From Branchiostoma belcheri (taxonomy: Eukaryota > Chordata > Leptocardii > Amphioxiformes > Branchiostomatidae), in contig NW_017803865.1 of the NCBI RefSeq assembly GCF_001625305.1, positions 720,079 through 784,078 of the forward strand: a stretch of 64,000 nt of DNA, given 5' to 3'. Shown piece by piece: positions 37,201 through 59,212 of this stretch (position 1 is its first letter; the number at the start of each line of letters is the position of its first letter). Below the pieces are notes generated by a model. That model saw nothing but the letters and a program-made list of their open reading frames with translations, searched no databases and was not told the origin of the DNA. The translations under genes and the position numbers were made by a program.

Positions 37201-40200
37201 GTACGACAACAAGAGCAAGCAGGAGATCATGACAAATAGACTCTTTACAAAAGTACAGGTAAGACCATTTACACCATAGGCCATGTTAATTTGATTATAT
37301 GGATGACATCCTCCGGGAGCCCCAAAACTGATGCGCCCGTGCGAATAAAAAAAAAGTTTTGCAAAAAAAAAGTTCTTTTCATTATGAAATCTACGTGGTC
37401 ATGAAGGTTGAGCAAATGGCACAGAATATAGTTTGGCGAATAATCTAGTCTTCAAGTTCATTTCTTTACAATTTCGTCTTTTTTCGTTTGATTTTGGCAT
37501 TCTACGACATTGGTATAGTTTTTATTAATTTTTTTTGTAACTTATGGTATATTTTTGCTCATTTTGCAACTGTTTTGTACAATTTACAGTATGGTTGAAA
37601 ACTTTTTTTTTTGGAAACGGCCGAAAATTCATGCGCGCGCGGATGTCATCCATATAATCAAATCAACATGGAAATATTTAGTACTGTGCCTCTTTCCCTC
37701 TCCTGACTGTTGTCTATGGAATAGCACAGCTTTTGACAGATCTATGTAACCAGTAGAAAAGAAAGTGACTTCTTTAATCGTCTTGTGCAAGATGATATTC
37801 CATGTGATAATCTGTTTTGATTGCATACATATATGTACCGTATTTTATATTTGAACTGAACAGATCACATCCCAAATGATACAAATGGTGTGATTTCTCT
37901 TTACCTGTAAATCTTGCCCATTGGTTGTATTCGATTCTGGACTGGAACCTGGTAATAACAAAGCTGATGTTGTCCATCTTACAGAAGAGCCTGGGTACAT
38001 TTGGGCTGACGGGTCTGGACCGTCTGCTGTGCTTCATGATCGTGCGTGAGCTGCAGAACTTCCTGGCCGTGCTGCAGCGGGGCGTGCTGCGGGACAAGAC
38101 GTGGCTGGAGATGTTCGCCAGTCTCATGAAGAGTCTCAACCCTGTCAGGGGCATTGTGGGTAAGGCATTGTCTGTCTGTCTTAGGGCACTCACACTGCTG
38201 AACTGATCATCAACTTTTTCTGAAACATAAACATGGAACAAATGGCACTTGACCGCAAGCTCAAAGAAACTCTAAAAATCTGACTTTAGGTTCAGGAAGA
38301 TTTTTTTTTTTCAAAGTGATGAGTTTGATTCAATGTACCTTTACATACTTTAGACTTGTTTTTATTTGCCACTGCTCCATTTACCCTGTCCATTACAAGT
38401 TGCCCACTGACAAATGTTCCATATCTCTTAGCCAATGCCACCAAGGTATACCCTCAGGCCTGTACCAAAGCCAGTAAGATGTGGCAGCTGTTCTTAGAGG
38501 TCATCCTGAAGGTCGGACAGATCCAGCTGCTGAGGAGACAGATTGCCTACGAGCTCAACTTCTCCTGCAAGTTTGACTCCAAGTTCCTGGCCTGTGCACT
38601 GCAGACATTCAATGAGTGAGTTAAGGTCTCGGACCGGAGTTTCCCTCCGTATTTCGAGCAATTTGACACCCTCAGCCCGACGGGCTGTCATTTCTGTAGT
38701 AAACGCGGTTCAGAATTTTTCACTCTTTTGGTGGAAAGGGGTGCCGTGCCGCTTAACAATACACTTGATTGATATTTTCTGCGCCCAATTTATTTAGGGG
38801 TAAATAAGGCACATCAAAGTACATTTTTAAAAAAGGGGTCATTTTTTTCGTCATTTTTAACCATGGCTGCATGGAAAAAACGAATTTTCCCAGGGTAACG
38901 GCTTATTACTCGAAGAAGCTCAGAACCTATTGTTTCCAAAATTTGAATTTAATTAAAATCGATGCGATAAGTTTATCGCTATCTTCGATGGCCCGAACAC
39001 ACCCAGAACGCATATAGAACGTACCATCCCGGCGGTCAGGCGAAAAGGCCACATAACCATCCGCGCGGACGAATACCAGGAAGTCTTCGCTGGACCACCA
39101 ACATTACGCCACATATAAAGGCTACAACTAACAGGCTTTTCAGAAAATACAAAGATATGTACACAGATATTACGATTTCAGGGATATCGCGGCCAAAACA
39201 TACCATACAAAGTCACGTTTCCGGCGATTTACTGCGCACTTACTTAGACTCTGGTCAGAATTAAACTCCGACCCGGAACCTTAAGCTTGGAGTCATGTTT
39301 CATCTAAACCTGACTTGGCTGAGGTGCAGATGACTGAAACATATGAAAATTAAAAAAATAAAATCTGGTGAAGGCCAGGCTGCTATGTTGTAATTGGCTG
39401 GATTTCATCCATACAAAAGTCCGTAAGCTAATTTTCAAGATTATGACAATCAAAGAATTGATTGTGACAAAGGATGTTAAAGTTTGACCAGAGACTTTAA
39501 CCTATGTTAAACTTTGGATCATAATTTTAATTTTGAAGTGAAAGGACTTATAGGTCAAATATTGTGAACCCCTCTCAGGTCTCTACTGTCCAATATAGAG
39601 GCCCACTACCAGGACCCATCCCTACCCTACCCTAAGGAGGACAACCCACTCATGTTTGAGTTGACATCCTACCTAGAATGTGCAGGCATCAACAACCCAC
39701 TCAACAAGGTAAAACTGCACCATCACAATATCTGCTCATATACATATTCTATGTATCTGACACCTACCTACTGCAAACAAAAAAAAAAAAACCATTGTAC
39801 ATGTACAGGTTACATGTATTCTTAGAACTTGAACTTAGCTGTCATATTTTTTTTTCTGACAGATCTATGTGACTACCCAGCGGTTGCCGTACCTGTCGCT
39901 GCTGAACTTCCTCTTTGTAATCTCACAGTTACCAAGGCTTCAGTATGTCAAGGCTGTTGGTAAGACATTTGTAGTATATTGTCACAGTCGTACCAAAGCA
40001 AAAAGAATGGCATCTTTGTAGGGAAAATGACATTATTATGAAGTGAGACAGGCTACTTTGTTGGCCCTTTGTCCTGCAGTGTTCTGCCGTTTCAGATTAT
40101 ATTGATGAATATACAGGATATGCCTATTAATAATTGTTTGATGAGATTGTATAACCAACAGAAAATTACTGTATCCACCTGTGAAACTTCTTGTTCCCCA

Positions 40201-40925
40201 TTTGTTTCCACAGGTGATCTTGTGTGTAAGAAGCCGACAGATGGCCTGGATGGAGTGCCGTTTGTAGTCGGCACCATCACCCTCCTGAAGCAGTTTCACA
40301 AGGAGAACACCGACCACTTCCTGGCCCTGCTGGGACAGTACGTCAGGTCTATGGTAGACAGCACCGCCAGCAAGTAGGTTTGACTTGGTTTATCCTAGGT
40401 TTTGGCAACACCTCAGGGGCGATGCCCTTTCTGCATAATAGTTGATCGAACTGTGATCAGTATTCAATGTCTATTCAGAAACATGACACAAAGAAGAGAA
40501 GACATTTCCACTTTTTTATAATTTTGCAGCTCCAAGTCAACTGGCCTCTCAGAAGAAGTGGTGAATGTTTTAGCCTACCTGGAGATGTACATGTACTACA
40601 GCGAGCTACCAAGAAAGGTATGATATCAGGGGCCTACAGTTAGAAAGACGAATTCTGTATGAAAGTTTTGGAAAAAATTCATATGCATGGTGTGTACATG
40701 TTCTATACATATACTGTACATGCTTGGTAAATGTTATTTTGTACATGTATTTGGAGGTCATGTTTGCAAGCTGGTTCTTTTAATGTATACTTTCAATGGA
40801 TTTCTGTACAGGAACATGTCTCATTGCTCCTACTACATGTTTTCTTTCTCTCTCCTCTCCAGGCCGTGGAAGCTCACATTCCCAGCTATCTGTTTGATGA
40901 GTTTAGAAGCAATGTTCAAACATAG
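31280..40925 (+). CDS. WASHC5: WASH complex subunit 5 (strumpellin), near complete
   Basis: Strumpellin is a core helical subunit of the WASH complex, which activates Arp2/3 actin nucleation on endosomes for cargo sorting. Coding exons: 31280-31501, 31801-31907, 32035-32214, 32423-32548, 32697-32922, 33108-33221, 33491-33632, 33960-34084, 34294-34423, 34590-34702, 34896-35062, 35239-35314, 35530-35694, 36163-36330, 36466-36567, 36684-36863, 37043-37258, 37985-38159, 38432-38615, 39579-39708, 39863-39959, 40214-40373, 40530-40617, 40863-40925. They total 3456 nt, 1151 residues (human 1159). Identity to human is high throughout, e.g. [15 protein letters not shown] at the N-terminus and [17 protein letters not shown] mid-protein. 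The ATG directly follows an acceptor. About 13 residues around exon 7 are missing, and two introns use GC donors (33222, 34424). Confidence 0.95.
33395..33480. repeat. Compound microsatellite at WASHC5 exon 7
   Basis: An AT run, a GTAT run (33408-33420) and seven GCGT units (33451-33480) follow each other and end 10 nt before the assumed start of exon 7. The tract replaces the normal pyrimidine stretch of an acceptor. Repeat-length error here could hide coding bases. Confidence 0.9.
37281..37671. repeat. Inverted-repeat transposon (MITE) in WASHC5 intron 17
   Basis: The 31-bp terminal repeat starting CCATGTTAATTTGATTATAT at 37281 is repeated inverted at 37641-37671 with one mismatch. The 391-bp element is AT-rich inside and has no reading frame of note. 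Its TATGGATGACATCC core also appears at 28651 and, less its last base, at 29106. It starts 22 bp after the donor of exon 17. Confidence 0.9.
38621..39284. mobile_element. Possible piggyBac-type MITE flanked by TTAA in WASHC5 intron 19
   Basis: TTAA at 38621-38624 is followed by GGTCTCGGACCGGAGTTT. The right end is AAACTCCGACCCGGAACC followed by TTAA at 39281-39284. The two 18-bp termini match as inverted repeats at 14 of 18 positions. TTAA target duplication is the signature of piggyBac transposons. No transposase frame is present in the 664 bp, so it would be non-autonomous. The first T of the left TTAA is base +6 of the exon 19 donor (GTGAGT). Confidence 0.5.
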
Positions 40926-41751
40926 AAGCTGCCCTGCAGAGAGAAGAGGTAAAGGGTTCACTTTTCAAAATGAAAAGTCCACGTGTCTAATCATTGCAGG
41001 TACAGTGTGCCTTTGATTACTTTTCATGAATACATGTTACAGATTAACTGTGATAGAAATTTCCCACTGAAAAGGACCAGCACTGTCAGCTGACTTAGAA
41101 TGGTAAATAGGATATCAAGCGCCTTAACTGCATTCTATTGAAGACTTAAATGGTGTAACATTAGGTTTTCCAAAATATGTCTACAGGATATTCTAATGAT
41201 GATGATTTGATAGCTACTTAATGTATAAAATTGTCTTCTATATGTGAATAATAATAATATTAATTAATAAGATATAGTTATGATTGTAATGAGTAGTTGA
41301 GAATTTGCCTATTGGCTGTGTATAATGTACCTCAACAAGGGAAATTTGAACTGTTTTGTAAGAAAGTAGTCCAGAGATGGAATCAACTTTCTTTCATATG
41401 TGATTAAGAATCATGTAGATTTATGCAAGTATGAGGGACATTTTATTAGCAAAGGAAACCACCTTAATTTGCAAGTTTGAATTTTCAGTTAAGAATAAAG
41501 TCAAGATACAGAGAACCACAAGGCACAAGGCATTGTGGTGCCAAGTACATGTACGATGTAAATCAATATTATAGTAATAAATGCCAAATAGAAATGTCAC
41601 CATAAGATACTAAATGTGAGAATGTCAGGTGAAATTCTAGCCTACAACTTAAACGCTAAGTTAAACAAATAATGCTACAATATGATGTCCATGCAGCTAT
41701 ACAATTCCATCAAAATGTGCCATGAACATTGCTGATGACTTCACTGATTTG

Positions 41752-41757
41752 AATAAA
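41752..41757 (+). terminator. WASHC5: Candidate WASHC5 polyadenylation signal
   Basis: AATAAA lies about 830 nt past the WASHC5 stop, followed within 40 nt by a TTGTTGTCACTGTCATTTT stretch that fits a downstream element. Use is inferred. Confidence 0.5.
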
Positions 41758-42059
41758 TGTAAAACCAATCTTGTTGTCACTGTCATTTTCCTTAACACAA
41801 AGTATACAACACAAATGAAACAGTTAATGTACTCAATCGTGATTTAAGCTACATTTGGCTAATATTTTGGCCTTAAACAAAGTGAAACTACCACAGATTT
41901 TGTTGTGCCTTCTGCCAGCAATTTGGGATTCTTTATCTATTGATGATATTCAAGATAATATTCAAGTGTACATATCAATTACGAAAATCATATTGTCAAA
42001 GAAAGTGAAACATGAATGAGATGCGTAGCAGTCAAGTTGGAAACTTTTAAAAATACATC

Positions 42060-42065
42060 TTTATT
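42060..42065 (-). terminator. RBPJ: Candidate RBPJ polyadenylation signal
   Basis: TTTATT on the plus strand reads AATAAA on the minus strand, about 900 nt past the RBPJ stop codon at 42966. The alternative-looking partial exon copy at 42187-42217 would lie inside this 3'UTR. Confidence 0.4.
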
Positions 42066-42965
42066 GGCTCCTAAATGTCGAGAAGACATCACATGAAAGA
42101 TCCAGAAATATACCCAAGGAAGATCCATGGTCCACACAAATATCCAACCTACGGTAGAAAGAATGTTACTTCTGAATTGATAGGTATGATTGGATTAGAC
42201 ATGATGGCTTCTTCTATGTACACATCTGCTTCTTTTTTCACTTTTGATCCTTTCAAAATGAACTAAGATTGAATATTTGTAAGTTTCTATGAAGAGGTAT
42301 GGTCTCACCAATACACATCTCTTTTAATTAATGATTAATTTTGTTTATCTTAGACCAATAATCCAAATATACAAATATTCAGCATTCTTCTTACCTGTTG
42401 GTCCTTTAACATGCAGAAATATAGAACTTTAAGGTATATTGCTGGTACTAAATTCCTCAAGTTTGCTTTCTTCATGATGTTAAACAAATGTTAGACACCT
42501 CAAAAAAATTAATCAAAACATCTAGTATTCAAGGGAGATGAGTCCAAATTGAGTCTAAATTCAATAATTACAATTTATGTGTATATGTATCGTATCATAT
42601 AACCTTAATGATTGTATGTATTATACATATACACATCTAGGAATTGCATATTGTCACACAATATGTAATGTGCAAGTGAAATAAGATAATCATGCAATAA
42701 TAACTGTCATGGTCATCAGATGCATCAGGTCAAGAAAACATCAAAGAAATAATTGATTTCATTTCCTACAAGCTATGAGTGTAGTTGTATATCCCGTGTG
42801 TTTAAATGACAACTAGACTCTTTTTGTATAAATATATTTTCACACAGTAAATATCAATCTTTGCTTCTGTCGTGTATACATACTAAAGTTGAAAGTGTGC
42901 TATATGTCAACAGGAAAGAAACCCTACGTCATGATGAGTCTCACAATGGTGTCCCTAACATAGCA

Positions 42966-53402
<10,437 letters not shown>

Positions 53403-53611
53403 GCTGTTTGAATACTTGAGGAAAACCTAATATCTGTTGAATCTAATTTTCTCACCCCTCTGTGACTCCCCGAGGTTTCCCATGAAAATTCTAAATGAGC
53501 GAAGTAATCAAAATTTCGGCCCTAATGGCTACTACAATATGTAACGTTTTGTTTACTCATGACATTGTGTTTGCCGTGTCTGCTGTTGAAACACCTGGGT
53601 GTAAGGTGCGG

Positions 53612-53619
53612 TTTCCCAC
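53612..53619. promoter_or_regulatory. Candidate CSL/RBPJ binding site upstream of RBPJ
   Basis: TTTCCCAC reads GTGGGAAA on the other strand, the core of the CSL site (YGTGGGAA). It lies 210 bp upstream of the RBPJ ATG, in a short GC-rich palindromic context (GCGGTTTCCCACCGC). The same sequence is in copy B near 59422. One match by eye is weak evidence of function. Confidence 0.35.
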
Positions 53620-56600
53620 CGCTATGTCGCCAAGCGTGGCTCGGAGGAGTCCAATTTGCAATTAATAATCATATTTCACCCATATCATAGTATGGGTGAA
53701 AGGTACTGTTGTCCTCAGGTTTCTTCTTGTTGTTGTTGTTCTTATTCTCTTGCCATTAAATGGATTCAATTTCTTAATTTTTTGGCCATTGTTTTGGAGA
53801 AATACCCTCAGGCGTTTTTGTATTTATTTTTTTTATCTATACAGGCTTTTAAAGTGGGGGTGCAATAAAGAACAGGACTTGGAGTATTGGATATTTAAAA
53901 TTTGTTTTACTTTTAATCGATCAATTCAATATTCAGACTGTGGTAATAATACAAGGATTGTAGACGCCCTCTTCTGTCTTTTTACTAAAATGATACAACA
54001 AAGTAATAAAAGAAGAAACACATCAATATGGTCCTTTGTCACAAGTAGGTCCCCTCAAAGAATCATAAAATTGCACAGAATTTTTATAGGCTACTACAGA
54101 TATGACGATTATTTGAATATTAAATGAATTTAGCTATTTACATATTCCTTTGCTGGAAATCTTGGATCATTGAAGTATTAAAGCAAAATTTCAATGTTCA
54201 TAGAATTCAAAAGCATACATATACACATGGTTCACACACTATCCACAATACACTGACATGTATACTATCTCAGCACTGTCTAAATACACAATTCACATAC
54301 ACAAAATTAGCTAGAGCCATATAGAATACTACTATACCATCTACAACATGACATAACTCCATTTAGTCTCAATTGACATACAATGATAATCTTTTTTTCT
54401 TCATAGGATATCTCTGTGGCATACAAAAACAGGGTCATTGGTTGCAAGACAACAAGCCATGCTAAAATGAGTGCTAAAGTCTACGCCATGCATTTTACTG
54501 GAGTCTGTACTGGCATCACATTTTGTTTTAGCAAGCCATTGTTTCTTGATGGTACAAACATTCATAGTTACTAGTGCTAGTAATAAAAGTTCCTTGGATT
54601 CCAATTCTATACAGCCTTTGTGTCCACATCAGAAGAAGCCGGTTCCTAAAATCACGATGGTTTTGAAGAGAAGCTTGAACATGCCATAGTAACAGCCACA
54701 CTGCATAGAAAAGTTAACTACACTTGTTTCAAATTCTCCTTCATGTCCGTCTGATTTCTCCTGTGTAGATAACCCTACAGCCCTGACGCTCCATGGTACA
54801 TTTCCCAGTGGTAACAATACTCTAGTTTGGCAGTGGTCAGGCTAACAACTATGAAGACCAGCTTTCACAGTTTTCTCTCCTTATTGTACCAGTTGCCTTT
54901 CTTATCACAAGAACTGGAAACACGATATAGGCAATCTCTCGCTTTCCATGTTCTTAAGTTACAGGCATCAGGTATGTATAAGTCTATACAGTCACTATGA
55001 TAGCTCTACCTTGCAACTCTTCACTAATATGTTGTTTTTTTTGTCATCTTATACCAAATGTAAAACAAGATTAAGCATGGATTCTACTAACAATACAAAG
55101 AGGAGAATCTTGAATACAATAACAAAATACTTCAGGGTGAAAAGAAGAAAGTTGCAATTTACAAAATCTAGATTCCCTATATTCTGCAATATGTACACTG
55201 CTCTACCTTATCTTATGATACAGGGAGAAAAAAAGGGCGAGTATAATTAAAGGAAAGGAAGGGCAGTTCATCCTGTAAACAATGGCTGGTTGTGTTACAG
55301 TTTTACACCAAAAATGAACTGGTAATGTCTGTCCAGACTTGGGTACATCCCTATGCTCTAACAAACCAAGGACACACAGGGTATGTGGCTGCATCAGCTA
55401 CATGTAGGACAGAATTGCCAAAACAGAAATTATTTGATATTGTATTGAGATTAGACCTCACTATTTCTGTCAATAGCAAAATCATCAATTCACAAGGCAT
55501 GGACATTCAAATTCTTTTCTATCGACAAGCCCTTTTTCCACAAATACTTCTGTGTCCATACCTTCATCTACACAATGTACAGGTGCAGGGCCAACAGGAG
55601 TTGGTCCTGCCTACATAGCAACAATTAAAGCATGGCAATGAGAAAGTTGCACTTGTGATGATTTGGGTAAAACAATCAGTCTGTTTACCTTAATTTTTAC
55701 AATGTTGATAACTGTTGATTACTGCTGAGTACAAAGCAGTTAGTCAGTCCACTGTGTCTAGTAGGAAAGTAATCTCACATGGTCTTGGACCTCAAAAACT
55801 ACCAACAAAGACGTATCAACAAAGCAAATAATCATCTACAGATTTTTTTCCACATATACATCATCTGAATACCCCATTCAAATGGTAGGTAATTATGAGA
55901 CAATTATTAAACAATGAACACTGCCTCTTCCACTCAGCTGCATAGATTGTTGAGGAAGAAGTTTAGTATGAAACAGTTGAACACAATATGTTTTCACATA
56001 CCATGCTGCTTTGGTCAGCTCAAACTTCCCGGTAGTGTCCATGACGACTTTGTACATGTACAGGATATAGAGCACTGCCCACTGCCTGACACTAGTTACC
56101 ACCAATAGGTCAGAAGTCAGGTGTAACCCACATTGCAGAAGCCTTAGATGCCCCTAGAATGGCTACACATGTACATGTACTAGTATATCAATCAAATATT
56201 CGGAAATGTTCAATGGATATACAAAGTAGCATAAGTGCCTAGCAGCCCCATGTAACATGTAATTGAGAGCATTTACCTGTATCTCAGGTCTCCATTACAT
56301 GTACAGGCATGGATCTTCTAATACTGCAATGTCATGTCCACCATCCCTCTCTTACATGTGTGTATGAGGAAACTGAAGGGGGGTTATGCATATCATACAA
56401 GGTACAAAATCTGACTGCATGCACAAAGCATTGCTCTGGTAAGGGTAGACCAAATACATGAATAGCAAGTTACATTATCAGCAATGATTGGAATCTGGAA
56501 TGAATACCTTATTCAAATAAGGTCAGGGTTAAATAAATTAGCAGTACCAGTATTCCAATCTGATCCTGGCTTATGGTATCATACATTGTAAAAATGTACT

Positions 56601-56865
56601 TTGGTAATAGTATTGTACCTTGTAATTACAGTTACAATCATAACCCAGTTACTGAGTTTGCTTGTCATATTGTAAATCAGTGTTGTAAGATATTTCCTTT
56701 AAAACATCTGGAATTAATGCAGTTTCTGGTCTTGCTTCAGTCAAGTATATATACAGGAACAACCTGCAATTCCATTCTTTTGTTTGCCCTTTGTCAAAGA
56801 AACCTAAGATAGGGTAGATAGGGATTTCTGCAATGGATGTTTGAGGTATGGATGCTGGGTTGGAC

Positions 56866-57072
56866 TTATGTTTGGGCTTTAGCTTTAGTGACGTTTGGTA
56901 CAGAGACATTCGGTAGGCTGACGTTTGGCATACCAATGCTCTGAACACTCACATTTGGCATGTTAACATCAGGGACGTTGACACTTGGCATATTGATGGC
57001 TGACATGTTGACATTGGACATGTCCACTTTAGGCATGTTGACGTTGGACATGTCCACCTTGGGCACATAAGC
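56866..57072 (-). other. In-frame pentapeptide-repeat extension after the UNC13 stop
   Basis: Directly after the UNC13 TGA (57075-57073) the same frame stays open for 68 codons to TAA. It encodes 12 tandem pentapeptides of the form x-V-x-M-P/S, such as KVDMS, NVNMP, SVNVP and NVSLP. Units differ mostly at codon third positions (GTC/GTT/GTG, AAC/AAT). Copy B (62880-62674) is identical in protein. It may be a readthrough extension, a former coding end or a minisatellite that happens to be in frame. Confidence 0.55.
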
Positions 57073-58176
57073 TCAACCCAGCTCCATATCTGATCTGGTC
57101 TCTGATTTGAGCTTGACAAACTCTTTTGCGACTTCGTCATTGGACCTCTGTGATAGGATGCGTAATATTGTCCAGCCTGTTTCGTCAAGGTGCACGTTCC
57201 TTCCCAGGGCGCACCAGCACGCACAGCTGCCAGCTTCAACAATATCGCGCAACTGCATGACAGCGACGCCAATCAGACGATCCTCACGGGCAAAGCAGTA
57301 GTCCTTCACACAGATGTGGAGTTCAAAGGCATCAGGCTCATCCTCATTACCAAGGATGCTACAGATAAAAAAATTTGTCAATTTAAGACATGCATACAAC
57401 ACATGTACCACCATAAGTGATGATACATGTTAGGCATAAGTGACATGAGTGATGAGTTGGTGTGTGGTAATGAGGATGTTATACATACTTTTGAGTGAAT
57501 TTCTGAGCAAATGTCTGCGCTGATTTAACAATGGTTATGATAAAGGTAAAAAAAAAAGTATTCAGTGTAAAACCTTTTCTGACTAGCGTGGATGATGTTT
57601 CAATTTAGCTTTCTTTCCAATAAACATCCTTAAGCAATTCTTCAGTACTGTGAAATCTTAGCTTCCCATAAATTTTACAAAAAAACACTAAGGAAAAGCA
57701 ATTGACTACTTACAAATGAAGGGTCTCGTTATATTTTGGAGACCAGTTATTGCTCTTTGATTTAGTAGAGTGCTTCCGCCTTTTGTCACTCAGGTGCGGG
57801 CCAATCAAGTTCACCTCCACAAAGGGTCGAAACATGCCTGTTGTCTGCCACTTCAGGTCATTGGCCGCAACGACTGGGGGAAGAGTTAGTCAAATTAGTT
57901 CAGCACTAATCACAGTAATTGAACGTTACACTGTCAAAGACATAGAGGTAAAAATGAACCAGTTTACATTTTGGTGAAATAAAATCTTAGACGTGCCATA
58001 ACAGAGTTACAGATCTAGATATCTTAATAACCCTGGACAGCTCCTACCTTTGACAGTGACTTTGTGTTCTCCTGTTCCTGGGTGGGTGAACAGGTCCACC
58101 TGGATCGACACTTCACCCTGGGGATCGTCTACACTTGGCTGGTCTGTGGAGAAATTGTTGGCATTCTCAGGAATAT
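57073..58176 (-). CDS. UNC13: UNC13/Munc13 C-terminal exons, copy A (partial)
   Basis: Munc13 proteins open syntaxin and prime vesicles for SNARE fusion. Exons on the minus strand: 58176-58048 (cut by the N), 57873-57714, 57358-57073. They encode the last C2 domain (C2C): [33 protein letters not shown], then [19 protein letters not shown], then [19 protein letters not shown] and [28 protein letters not shown]. The text matches UNC13A/B/C more than UNC13D. The stop after MELG is where vertebrate Munc13 also ends, within a few residues. Upstream exons (MUN, C1, C2B) lie to the right, outside the window. C2C lacks the full set of calcium aspartates in the family, and none is obvious here. Confidence 0.88.
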
Positions 58177-58177
58177 N
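58177..58177. other. Assembly gap (single N)
   Basis: The only ambiguous base in the window. Copy A of the duplicated segment stops on its left mid-exon, and copy B starts on its right mid-intron. It is a contig join, not a sequenced base. Confidence 0.95.
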
Positions 58178-59145
58178 CGGGACAAATTAGGTTCTTGCCC
58201 TCTTTTTGGAACACTGTCAAATTTTCTGAAGACAATTTTGTACCAAAACCTATGAATATGTGCAAATAGGACAAAGGATGTGGCATCCAGTATCCAAAAA
58301 TGTACATTTTCAGATAAAAATTCTGGAAGGCAGCCAAGAAAAAATGTTAATTTTTATCCGCGTTAAATAATTCTATGACATTTGAGATCAGTGCAGAAAT
58401 GTGCGTAAAATGTTGAAGAAGGGTCCGAGCAGGATCCAGCCGGGGAGAAGGAACATATGGTGTATCGGACTGTAAGTCCTTCTTCTTCTGGATTCTAAAT
58501 TTGGTTAGAATTACGTAAACAAGTGGAACTAAACGTTTATAGAATAGATGATGTTCTCTGATAAAACAATCACACCATGGATACACATGGCGCCGTCCGT
58601 ATCTGATGACTTCATTGATGTAAAAATAAGCCGAAGGCTCATAATTAATAACTATGATAGCTTTTGCAATATTTTCACACTTTCACCTCTTTGACATTCC
58701 TAAATCCGAGGGGGCTTTATCCGTCCTTCTAAACCTGCGCAACAGGCGGACGCAGGCGCACTTAAAGGTTAATAAATACGAATGAAAGGACTAAGAAATT
58801 TCCTATGCAAACCTGACTTTGTCTTGGCCTGAACCCACTAAAGTGCCGGAGTTACACAATTCCCCTCGGATTTCTGGAGGGAACCATCCAGACTGTGCCA
58901 ACAATTCCTGTAGGACTTACCATATGTTAGTACAGTCTCCCCTCCCAGCCACAAGTTAACAAACTGTGAGAAAGTGCCCTCCTTGTGGGAACTCCGCCAC
59001 AAAAATTCACACTACAATTAACAACAATTGATTTGATTTCCTACAACTTTAAGCCGCGCAACGGGCGACGTTTTCCTACAAGTATTTGTACAAAGCTGTG
59101 ATAAGGATATATTATTCGGTCATAACGGAAAAGCGATAGAATTAC

Positions 59146-59212
59146 CTTGCTCTGTGAAATTAAGGTTATAGTCGTCAGGAAGTATAATATCTGGTCCGCT
59201 AGGTTCCGACAT
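59146..59212 (-). other. RBPJ: RBPJ exon 1, duplicate copy B
   Basis: Identical in protein to the 53402-53336 exon (MSEPSGPDIILPDDY..., donor GTAATT). No other RBPJ exon follows it toward the left except the copy A series, so it is a stranded duplicate. In the correct assembly only one of the two exons should remain. Confidence 0.85.

Larger units (their letters stand above)
40926..42965. other. Convergent 3' ends of WASHC5 and RBPJ
   Basis: No coding exon of its own. WASHC5 (plus) and RBPJ (minus) face each other. Candidate signals are AATAAA at 41752-41757 for WASHC5 and, on the minus strand, AATAAA at 42065-42060 for RBPJ, so the two 3'UTRs probably end about 300 bp apart. A 31-bp exact copy of RBPJ terminal-exon sequence lies at 42187-42217. 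Confidence 0.65.
53403..57072. other. RBPJ upstream region and UNC13 3' flank (copy A)
   Basis: No protein-coding gene recognised. The left 250 bp should be the RBPJ promoter/5'UTR, with a CSL-type site at 53612-53619. Most of the rest is probably the 3'UTR and downstream region of minus-strand UNC13. A 108-residue plus-strand open frame (55292-55618) is identical in copy B but resembles nothing and has no exon context. The in-frame post-stop extension of UNC13 at 57072-56866 is listed separately. Confidence 0.55.

Noticed and set aside
53696..54127. 143-residue plus-strand open frame upstream of RBPJ
   Set aside because: Copy B differs by an indel in a T run that changes the frame's start, and the sequence is AT-rich with a low-complexity hydrophobic head. 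Not a credible gene.
55292..55618. 108-residue plus-strand open frame, identical in both duplicate copies
   Set aside because: No similarity to a known family, no start context or neighbouring exons, and it lies in the probable UNC13 3' region. Identity between copies is expected for alleles.
57073..57075. UNC13 TGA as a selenocysteine codon
   Set aside because: No Munc13 protein uses selenocysteine, the codon sits at the normal C-terminus, and no SECIS-like structure was noticed downstream. Readthrough is the simpler idea.
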